The notes under the pieces were generated by a model, which saw only the letters and a list, made by a program, of their open reading frames with translations, did not search any database and was not told where the DNA came from. Both the position numbers and the translations under genes were made by a program. A DNA stretch of 64,000 nucleotides from Pelomonas sp. SE-A7 (GTDB lineage Bacteria > Pseudomonadota > Gammaproteobacteria > Burkholderiales > Burkholderiaceae_C), in assembly GCF_030345705.1 (NCBI RefSeq), contig NZ_JAUASW010000001.1, positions 2,728,001 to 2,792,000 of the forward strand. The letters are read 5' to 3'. This document shows positions 7,138 to 14,700 of the stretch, piece after piece. Each line of letters starts with the position of its first letter. Positions within the stretch are counted from its first letter, which is position 1.

Positions 7138-9141
7138 ATGGCAGGACAAGGCGCCTGGGACCTGACCGCGCTGCTCAATGCGGCCGACCCCAAGGCCTCG
7201 CTCGCGGGCCGCAATCTGTGGCTGGCCCGGTTGCTCGAATGGCTGCGCCACGCGCCGCTGAAGGCCAGCGGCGATGGCCTGCCCCGCCCCGACGGCTCAC
7301 GCCCGCTGCCGCTGCTGCGCCTGACGCATCTGCTCAATGTGCTGGACCGCCATCCCGAGCATGCCGCGCAGGTCTCGGCCCTGCTGGCCGCCACCTGGCG
7401 GGAGCTTGATGCCGTGGGCCTGTTCGCCGACGTGGGCTTTGCTTCGCGGATGGCGCTGTGGAGCGAGGTCGGCCTCCGGGTGCGGCTGCGCCTGCTGCCG
7501 GGCACGGTCGAGACCCGCGAGCTGGGCGAGCTGTTCGGCCTGCTGTTCCCCGAAGCCGAGGACGAGCAATGGCTGCTCGCCATGGAGGCGCCGCTGCTGG
7601 AACGCCTGGGCAGGCTGTTCGCCGAAGCCGCGCGCCTGGACAACGGCCGCGAAGCCCTGCTGCAGGCGCTGACCATCCTCGTCAGCGCGGTGCGCGCGGC
7701 CGGTCTCTCGGGGCCGCTGCGCCTGCGCATGAGCGCCGAGCTGCTGGCCCATCAACCGTTTGCTCAACTCGCGGCTGCCGCGGAAAAAGTCGCCGAGGCA
7801 TTGCGTGCCCAGGACCGAGCGGCGCTGCTGCCGGCCCTTCAATACCTGCGCGTGCTGCTCGATGCCTGCCGCGCCGCGGCCGCCAGCGTGCCCGAGCACC
7901 TGGAGGCCTGGGGCGTGTCGGTGGACCTGATGTTCGAGGTCGAGCAGCTGATCGAACGCTGTCGCCGCATCGAGGCCCTGCTGGACCTGCTGGTGGCCGA
8001 GGCGCCGGCGGCCGAGACCCTGAAGCTAGTGGCCGGCCTGGTGCGCGTGGTCCACGAGCGGCGCAGCTTGCGCACGCTGTTCTCGCGCCACTACGCGCTG
8101 CTGGCCCGCAAGGTGGCCGAGCGCAGCGCCGAGACCGGCGAGCACTACATCACCCGCGATGCGCACGAGTACCGCGACATGCTGCGCCGCGCGGCCGCCG
8201 GCGGTGCGGTGATAGGCGGCACCACGCTGGCCAAGTTCGCTCTCGGTGCGCTGACGCTGTCGGCCTTCTGGGCCGGCTTCGCCGCCGGCACCAACTACGC
8301 GCTGAGCTTCGTGCTGATCCACCTGATGCACTGGACCGTGGCCACCAAGCAGCCGGCCATGACGGCGCCGGCCATGGCCCACAAGCTGCGCGACATCGCC
8401 AGCGACGAGGGCCTGCAGGGCTTTGTCGACGAGGTGGCCCATCTGCTGCGCTCGCAGTTCGCCGGCATCGCCGGCAATCTGCTGGCGGTGATTCCGGTGG
8501 TGCTGCTCGTGCAGTGGCTGGCCTGGGGCCTGGTCGGCCATCCGGCCGTGGGGCCCAAGGACGCGGCCTATGTGCTGCATTCGCTGCAGCTGCTGGGGCC
8601 TTCGGTGCTGTTCGCCGCCTTCACCGGCGTGCTGCTGTTCCTGGCCAGCCTGATCGCCGGCTGGGTCGAGAACTGGTTCGTGTTCTACCGGCTGGACAGC
8701 GCCATCGCCTGGAACCCGCGCTTCATCGCCCGGCTCGGTGCCGCGCGGGCCCAGCGCTGGGCCGCCTGGTGGCGGTCCAATATCTCGGGCCTGGCGGCCA
8801 ATGTCTCGCTGGGCCTGATGCTGGGCCTGGTGCCGGTGTTCTGCGCCTTCTTCGGCCTGCCCATCGAGGTGCGGCACGTGACGCTTTCCACCGGACAGTT
8901 GACCGCTGCCGTCGGTGCCCTGGGCCTGGAGATCTTCAGGACGCCGGCCTTCTGGTGGTGCCTGCCGACCATTGCCTTCATAGGCCTCTTGAACCTGGGC
9001 GTCAGCTTTGCGCTGGCCCTGCTGGTGGCGCTGCGCGCCCGCGGCATCCAGGTGGCCGACCGCTCGCGGGTGCAGGCCGCGATCTGGCGCCGGCTGCGCG
9101 AGGATCCGCGCAGCTTCTTCCTGCCGCCCAAGGGCGAGTGA
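7138..9141 (+). CDS. Membrane protein of the 'site-specific recombinase' (Gcr, PF10136-like) family
   Basis: 667 residues. The N-terminal half is helical and soluble (for example ARLLEWLRHAPL, LLRLTHLLNVLDRHPEHA). The C-terminal half carries several clear membrane segments: LLAVIPVVLLVQWLAWGL, LFAAFTGVLLFLASLIAGW, SLGLMLGLVPVFCAFFGL and TIAFIGLLNLGVSFALALLV. The HYITRDAHEYRDMLRRAAAG stretch and ENWFVFYRLDSAIAWNP are characteristic of proteins annotated as site-specific recombinases in Neisseria and Burkholderiales. I see no tyrosine- or serine-recombinase catalytic motif, so the enzymatic name is doubtful. The ATG at 7138 lies 17 bases after apaG; longer in-frame extensions overlap apaG. Confidence 0.82.
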   Translation: MAGQGAWDLTALLNAADPKASLAGRNLWLARLLEWLRHAPLKASGDGLPRPDGSRPLPLLRLTHLLNVLDRHPEHAAQVSALLAATWRELDAVGLFADVGFASRMALWSEVGLRVRLRLLPGTVETRELGELFGLLFPEAEDEQWLLAMEAPLLERLGRLFAEAARLDNGREALLQALTILVSAVRAAGLSGPLRLRMSAELLAHQPFAQLAAAAEKVAEALRAQDRAALLPALQYLRVLLDACRAAAASVPEHLEAWGVSVDLMFEVEQLIERCRRIEALLDLLVAEAPAAETLKLVAGLVRVVHERRSLRTLFSRHYALLARKVAERSAETGEHYITRDAHEYRDMLRRAAAGGAVIGGTTLAKFALGALTLSAFWAGFAAGTNYALSFVLIHLMHWTVATKQPAMTAPAMAHKLRDIASDEGLQGFVDEVAHLLRSQFAGIAGNLLAVIPVVLLVQWLAWGLVGHPAVGPKDAAYVLHSLQLLGPSVLFAAFTGVLLFLASLIAGWVENWFVFYRLDSAIAWNPRFIARLGAARAQRWAAWWRSNISGLAANVSLGLMLGLVPVFCAFFGLPIEVRHVTLSTGQLTAAVGALGLEIFRTPAFWWCLPTIAFIGLLNLGVSFALALLVALRARGIQVADRSRVQAAIWRRLREDPRSFFLPPKGE

Positions 9142-9145
9142 TGGC

Positions 9146-9277
9146 TCAGGGCTTGTCGTTGCTGTCGTCGCTCTCGTCGCGTCGTTCGCCGCCCTTGCGG
9201 CCCGAGAACATGGTCCACCAGACGATGAAGACCAGCAGCAGCAGCGCGCCCAGCGCTTCCAGCAAGACGATACCCAT
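9146..9277 (-). CDS. Small single-pass membrane protein, 43 aa
   Basis: A short open frame on the minus strand between the 'recombinase' gene and mltA. The protein starts MGIVLLEALGALLLLVFIVW, giving one strong transmembrane helix. It continues WTMFSGRKGGERR and ends in a short acidic tail (DESDDSNDKP). An N-out or N-in helix followed by a basic patch and hydrophilic tail is typical of real small membrane proteins. Codon third positions are G/C-rich in this frame. Its ATG overlaps the mltA ATG on the other strand (CATG). Function is unknown; the locus suggests an envelope role, but that is inference. Confidence 0.6.
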   Translation of the reverse strand: MGIVLLEALGALLLLVFIVWWTMFSGRKGGERRDESDDSNDKP

Positions 9278-10409
9278 GAAGAAAAAGACGCGCTACGACG
9301 CTTGGTGGATGGCGGCGGCCATTCTAGGTCTGCTGGCCGGCTGCGCTTCCTCGCCGGTGGTGCTCCCGCCCATCCCGAAATCGCCGATACCGGTGGCAAG
9401 CAACGACCGCCCGGTCCAGCTGCGCGAGCGCTCGCGCTGGGTCGAGTCCGACTGGGCCGAGCTGCCCGGCTGGGGCAGCGACCGCGCCTCCGAGCTGTGG
9501 CCGGCGCTCTTGCGCTCCTGCGAAAAGCCCGCGGCCGGCTGGTCGGCCGTCTGCGCCCGCGCCCTGCTGGCCGAAGCCGGCGACGACCTGGCCACCGCCG
9601 CCTGGCTGATGAGCGAGCTGCGGCCCTGGCGCATAGAGAGTCTGGACGGCGAGCCGCAGGGCCAACTGACCGGCTACTTCGAGCCCGAGCTGCAGGTGCG
9701 GCGCCAGAAGGACGCGCGCTTCACCGTGCCGGTGCTGGCCGCGCCAGCCGACCTGATGCAGCGCCGGCCCTACCTCACGCGCCAGCAGATCGAGAGCGAG
9801 CCCTCGCGCTACAAGACCCTGGTCTACCTGGAAGACGCCATCGACCTGCAGATCCTGCAGCTGCAGGGCTCGGGCCGGGCCCGCCTGGTCGATGCCGAAG
9901 GCACCGAGCCGGTCTGGCTGCGCCTGGCCTTTGCCGGCCACAACGACCAGCCCTTGACGCCGCTCGGCCGCTCGCTGGTGCTGATCGGTGAGTGGAATGA
10001 CGGACCGGCCGCGCCGCGGTCCGCGGTGCGCGACTGGGCCAGGCGCAATCCGCAGCGGCTGAACGAGCTGATGTGGGCCAATGCCCGCTATGTGTTCTTC
10101 CGCGAGGAGCCCTTGCGCGACGCCGGTATCGGTCCCCGCGGCGCCCAGGGCGTACCGCTGACGCCGGGCCGTTCGGTGGCCGTGGACAAGAACTCCATCC
10201 CCTACGGCACGGCCCTGTGGATGGACGGCGGCGATGCCGGCACGCGCCGATTGGTGATGGCGCAAGACACCGGAGGCGGCATCGTCGGCGCGGTGCGGGC
10301 CGACTTCTTCACTGGCTGGGGCAGCGAAGCCGAAGCGGCGGCGATGAAGATCAAGCAGCCGCTGCGCTACTGGGCATTGTGGCCCCGAGGCGTTCCAGTC
10401 AGTCGATGA
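9276..10409 (+). CDS. mltA: Membrane-bound lytic murein transglycosylase A
   Basis: A 377-residue outer-membrane lipoprotein that cleaves peptidoglycan glycan strands to 1,6-anhydromuropeptides. The N-terminus is KKK-positive, then hydrophobic, ending in a lipobox at LLAGC. The MltA domain follows, with LTGYFEPEL, LQGSGRA and VFFREE. The C-terminal 3D region AQDTGGGIVGAVRADFF contains the catalytic aspartate environment (D-x-GG...R-x-D). I use the ATG at 9276 because it places three lysines before the hydrophobic stretch; the large upstream extension of this frame is out-of-frame read-through of the preceding gene. It overlaps the convergent DUF427 gene by 11 bases. Confidence 0.94.
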   Translation: MKKKTRYDAWWMAAAILGLLAGCASSPVVLPPIPKSPIPVASNDRPVQLRERSRWVESDWAELPGWGSDRASELWPALLRSCEKPAAGWSAVCARALLAEAGDDLATAAWLMSELRPWRIESLDGEPQGQLTGYFEPELQVRRQKDARFTVPVLAAPADLMQRRPYLTRQQIESEPSRYKTLVYLEDAIDLQILQLQGSGRARLVDAEGTEPVWLRLAFAGHNDQPLTPLGRSLVLIGEWNDGPAAPRSAVRDWARRNPQRLNELMWANARYVFFREEPLRDAGIGPRGAQGVPLTPGRSVAVDKNSIPYGTALWMDGGDAGTRRLVMAQDTGGGIVGAVRADFFTGWGSEAEAAAMKIKQPLRYWALWPRGVPVSR

Positions 10410-10677
10410 CCTGGACGCCCTTCCAGAAGGCCACGCGGCCCTTGAGCTCGGCGGCGGCTTCAGTGGGCTCGGGGTAGCTCCAGACCGCGTCCGGGTTCAG
10501 CTCCCCGTTGACGAACAGGCTCTGATAATGCGCCTGGCCCTTCCAGCTGCTGGAGCGGTGGTTGCTGAAGCTGAGGTAGTTCTTGTTCAGCGACTCGGCG
10601 GGGAAGTAGTGGTCGCCATCGACCACGACGGTGTCTGCGCTTTCGGCGATCACGACGCCGTTCCAGATTGCCTTCAT
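10399..10677 (-). CDS. DUF427 domain protein
   Basis: A 92-residue protein that is nearly all DUF427 (PF04248). Hallmarks are KAIWNGVVIAES at the N-terminus, DGDHYFPAESL, WKGQAHY, and AVWSYPEPTEAAAELKGRVAFWKG at the C-terminus. These are small cytosolic beta-rich proteins whose function is not established. The ATG at 10677 begins exactly at the family N-terminus; a purine-rich AAGAAAGAAG lies upstream. It converges on mltA with an 11-base overlap and diverges from the 78-aa gene. Confidence 0.9.
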   Translation of the reverse strand: MKAIWNGVVIAESADTVVVDGDHYFPAESLNKNYLSFSNHRSSSWKGQAHYQSLFVNGELNPDAVWSYPEPTEAAAELKGRVAFWKGVQVID

Positions 10678-10711
10678 TTTTTGCCGCTTCTTTCTTGCCG
10701 GATCCAAAGAG

Positions 10712-10948
10712 TTGAAACGTTACCACTGCCACCAGGGCAAGGACATCTTCGTCACCGCCGGCACCGCCCGCGAACTGGCGCCCGGCGCCTTCGGCATCCT
10801 GGCCATAGGCGGCGGGGCCGAGGGCTGGTCGGTGGTGCACCGCGGGCCCGACGGCGACATCGCCGACCTTGGCGGCGAGTACTACTTCGCCACGCCGGAG
10901 GAGGCGCTGGAGTTCGTCAAGGAGCTGATCGACCTCATGCAGGCCTGA
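10712..10948 (+). CDS. Uncharacterised 78-aa protein, TTG start
   Basis: Small soluble protein beginning KRYHCHQGKDIFVTAG and ending EEALEFVKELIDLMQA. No family is recognised. Aromatic and glycine residues in GGGAEGWSVVHRGPDGD suggest a compact beta-fold followed by a C-terminal helix. The TTG at 10712 is my choice: it follows a weak purine-rich GGATCCAAAGAG and avoids overlap with the divergent DUF427 gene, whose start lies 34 bases away. The only upstream ATG (10631) is inside that gene. Confidence 0.62.
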   Translation: MKRYHCHQGKDIFVTAGTARELAPGAFGILAIGGGAEGWSVVHRGPDGDIADLGGEYYFATPEEALEFVKELIDLMQA

Positions 10949-11026
10949 GAGCCACAAGTCATGCATGACCACCGGGAGCCGCCGCACCGATCCGCAGAAT
11001 CGCCGCTCCTCCAACCGCCCCAAGCC

Positions 11027-11677
11027 ATGAAGTACACGATTCCCCTGCTGGCCCTGAGTGCTGCCCTGCTGGCCGGCTGCGCCGGCGTGGTCAAACCCGC
11101 CTCGACCCTGCTGCCGCAGGACCTGCTCGACGCCACCGAGCCGCTGCCGCTCGGCAAGCTGGGCGGCTGGCGCAAGGGCGAGCTGCAGATCGACGGCCGC
11201 CTGCTGCGCTACGAGCGCAGCGCCAGCCGGCTGGACCTGTTCGACGTCTATGCCAAGGACAAGTCCGCGCTGCGCTACACGCTGGGTGAGGGCGAGAGCC
11301 GCTGCTCGCTGAGCCGGCACGAGATCAAGCTGCTGGGCGTCACGGCGACCAAGCCCATGCAGATCCGCTGCGAGCTGAGCCCGCAGGCCTCGCTGACCCT
11401 GACCGACCCGCCGGCACCGCGCATGGAGCCCATGCCCATGGGCGAGCTGGCGCTGCAGGACGGCCGCAAGTTCCAGGTGCTGGCCGTCTACCGGCTGAGC
11501 GGCACCATGATGCCGCTCAGCACGCCCAGCGGCTATCTGCTGGCGCAGGACGGCAAGCCGCAAGCCGCCATAGACACGACCGCGGGCCGGCTGCATCTGC
11601 CCAAAGCCGATACCGCGCTGCGCGAAGCCAGCCTGCGCGCCGGCCTGTCGCTGGCCCTGCTCTGGATGCCGGACTGA
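11027..11677 (+). CDS. Uncharacterised lipoprotein, 216 aa
   Basis: Signal KYTIPLLALSAALLAGC ends in a clean lipobox (LLAGC), so the mature protein should be lipidated at residue 18. The remainder is hydrophilic, with two cysteines flanking SRCSLSRHEIKLL and IRCELS that may form a disulphide. No catalytic motif is recognised. The ATG at 11027 is preferred over 10961, because only the former begins with the signal peptide. Confidence 0.78.
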   Translation: MKYTIPLLALSAALLAGCAGVVKPASTLLPQDLLDATEPLPLGKLGGWRKGELQIDGRLLRYERSASRLDLFDVYAKDKSALRYTLGEGESRCSLSRHEIKLLGVTATKPMQIRCELSPQASLTLTDPPAPRMEPMPMGELALQDGRKFQVLAVYRLSGTMMPLSTPSGYLLAQDGKPQAAIDTTAGRLHLPKADTALREASLRAGLSLALLWMPD

Positions 11678-11690
11678 CATAGGCAGGCCC

Positions 11691-11717
11691 TAGACTCTCC
11701 CGATCCCGGGGAGAGTC
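11691..11717 (+). promoter_or_regulatory. -10-like TAGACT and 9-bp inverted repeat just before the alpha-2-macroglobulin gene
   Basis: TAGACT (11691-11696) would start transcription near 11703. An inverted repeat with arms 11693-11701 and 11709-11717 spans the predicted start. GGGGAG within the right arm sits at ribosome-binding-site distance from the ATG at 11720. It could be an operator or a coincidence of the purine-rich Shine-Dalgarno region. Confidence 0.35.
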
Positions 11718-11719
11718 GG

Positions 11720-14700
11720 ATGAATCAAGAGCAGAACAGGGCCGGCATCAGAGGCTGGCTCGCCATGGCCGCCTTGCTGGCCACGGGCGCCGCGCAGGCG
11801 GTGTCGGTCAGCACGGCCAGTCCCAGCGGCGAGGTGGCCCAGGCCACGCAGCTGCGGCTGCAGTTCACGGAGGCGGTCGTGCCGCTGGGCGACCTGCGCC
11901 AGGCCGATCCGGCCGAGCTGCGCTGCGAAGGCGCAGTCGAGGCCAAGGGCAGCGGCCGCTGGGCCAGCGAGCGCGAATGGCTGTTCGAGCTGAACCAGCC
12001 GCTGCCGGCCGGCGCCGCCTGCCGGATCGCGCTCAAGCCTGATTTCAAGAGCGGGCCGGACTGGAGCGGCCCACGCGAGTTCCGTTTCCAGCTGGGCGCT
12101 CCCCAGCTGCTGGATTCGCGGCCCTGGAACGGCGACCGCATCGAGGAGGATCAGCAGTTCCTGCTGCGCGTCAGCGGCGCGCCCGACCCGGCCAGCCTGC
12201 CGGGCAGGATCTGGTGCGAGGCCGAGGGCATTGGCGAACGCATTCCGGCGCAAGTGCAGAGCGCCGCGGCTCGCGATGCGGCGCTCAAGACCCAGCGCCT
12301 GTACGGCGCCCAAGCGCGCCAGGGCGAATGGCTGCTGCTGGCCTGCCAGCGCCCGCTGCCCAGCGGCGCCAAGATCCGCATCATCTGGGGCCGCGGCATT
12401 GCCGCCGCGCTCAATCCTGCGGTGCAGACCCGTGCCGAGCAGCGGCTGCAGTACGAGGTGCGCAAGCCGCTGATCGCCGACTTCAGCTGCCAGCGCGAGC
12501 GGGCCGACGCGCCCTGCATGCCCATCCTGCCGATGACGCTGTCCTTCAGCGAACCGGTGAACCGCGCACTGGCCCTGAAGGCGCGGCTGAAGCCGGCCGG
12601 CGGCGGTGCCGAGATTGCCGCGCTGGCGCCCAAGGACGAAGAGTCCCGCGACGAACTGCAGCGCCTGAGCTTCCCCACGCCGCTGCCGGACAACACCAGC
12701 TTCCAGCTGATCCTGCCGGCCGGCCTCAAGGACGCCTCGGGCCGGCCGCTCTCCAATGCCTCGATGTTCCCGCTGACCGTGCGCACCGGCGTGGCCCCGC
12801 CCATCGCCAAGTTCGCGGCCGGGACCTTCGGCATCATCGAGCGCGAGGCCGAGGGCCCGGCCCTGGTGCCGCTGACGCTGCGCCATGTGCAGGGCGACCT
12901 GCGTCCCGGCGCCCCGGGCGGCCAGTTGCTGATGCAGCGCTTCGACAGCAGCGACGCCGAGCTGCTCAAGGCCTATGCCCGTATCCGCAAGCTGGACCAG
13001 CGCGAGTACGAGAGCCGCAAGGCGCCGATGCTGGAGGCCAAGTCCGCCCGGCGCCTGGACCTGCCCAAGCTGCAGGGCGGCGACCCACGTCCCTTCGAAG
13101 TCATTGGGGTGCCGGTCGCCGAGCCGGGCTTCCATGTGCTGGAGCTGCGCTCGCAGCGCCTCGGCGATTCGCTGCTGGAGCCGGCCGCGCCCATGTATGT
13201 GCGCACCAGCGTGCTGGTCACCAACCTGGGCCTGCACTTCAAGCTGGGCCGCGAGAGCAGCCTGGCCTGGGTGACCACGCTGGACCGCGCCCAGCCCGTC
13301 CCCAATGCCGACATCGCCGTGATGGACTGCCATGGCACGCCGGTCTGGCGCGGCCGCAGCGATGCCCAGGGCCTGGCCCGCATAGCCCAGTCCCTGCCGC
13401 ATCGGGGCTGGGACAACCAGTGCCCGGCCGACCAGGGCCTGTTCGTCACGGCCCGCGCCGGCGGCGAGCTGGCCTTTTTGTTCACCAGCTGGCAGCGCGG
13501 CATAGAGAGCTGGCGCTTCAATGTGCCAACCGCCTTCTGGGGCGAGGACCGCGTGCGGGCCCACAGCGTGCTCGACCGCCCGCTGCTGCGCGCCGGCGAG
13601 ACGGTCTCGATGAAGCATTTCTTCCGCCTGGAGACCGGCCAGGGCCTGGCCCTGGCCAAGCCCGAGCAGTTGCCCACCAGGCTCCGCATCACGCATGAAG
13701 GCAGCGGCGAGGAATACGAGCAACCGCTGAGCTGGCAGGGCCAGGGCCGCTTTGCCGCCAGCCAGTGGCAGATACCGCCGGCCGCCAAGCTGGGGACCTA
13801 CCGCATCGAGCTGCGCGGCAGCGGCGACCACAGCTGGGTCAGCGGCGGCTTCCGGGTCGAGGAGTTCCGCGTGCCGCTGGTCGATGCGCGGCTCAACCCG
13901 CCGGCCCAGCTGCCCGCCGCGCCCAAGGAGATCAAGCTCGGCGCCCAGCTGAACTTCATGGCCGGCGGCCCCATGGCCCGCGCGCCACTCAAGCTCAGCG
14001 CCCTGCTGCGGCCACGCGAAGGCGGCTTTGCCGGCTACGAGGATTTCACGTTCGAGCCACCGCGCAGCGAACGCCGCATGGATGACGAAGGCGATGAGCC
14101 CGACGCCAGCCAGCGGGAAGCGAAACTGGTGGTGGACAAGCAGACTGCCGTCACCGATGCCCAGGGCGCCGCGCAGCTGACGATTGCCAAGCTGCCGTCA
14201 ATCCAGCGGCCCAGCGAGCTGCTGGTCGAGCTTGGCTACAGCGACCCCAACGGCGAGCAGCAGACCGTATCGCGCCGCCTGCCGCTGTGGCCGGCCCGCG
14301 TGATCACCGGCCTGCGCGCCACCAGTTGGGTCGGCAATGGCGACCAGCTCCGCTTCCAGGCCTTGGCGCTGAATCTCGACGGCAAGCCGCTGGCCGGCCA
14401 GAAGATCGTCGTGCGGGCGCGCCAGCAGCAATGGCTGTCCAGCCGCAAGCGCATGGTCGGCGGCTTCTATGCCTATGACAACAAGCTGGAGCTCAAGGAG
14501 CTGGGCGAGCTCTGCTCGGGCAGCACCGATGCCCAGGGCCGGCTGAGCTGCGAAACCAAGCTGACCACGCCGGGCCAGGTGGAGCTGATCGCCCGCGCCC
14601 AGGACGCCGAAGGCCATGCCAGCGAGGCCGCCAGCTCGATCTGGGTGACGCGCCAGGGCGAGCTCTGGTTCGCCCAGGACAACGACGACCGCATCGACCT

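Noticed and set aside
7458..9275. A 600-codon N-terminal extension of mltA overlapping the 'recombinase' gene
   Set aside because: It is out-of-frame read-through of the upstream gene, Arg/Gly-rich, and the true protein begins with a lipoprotein signal at 9276.
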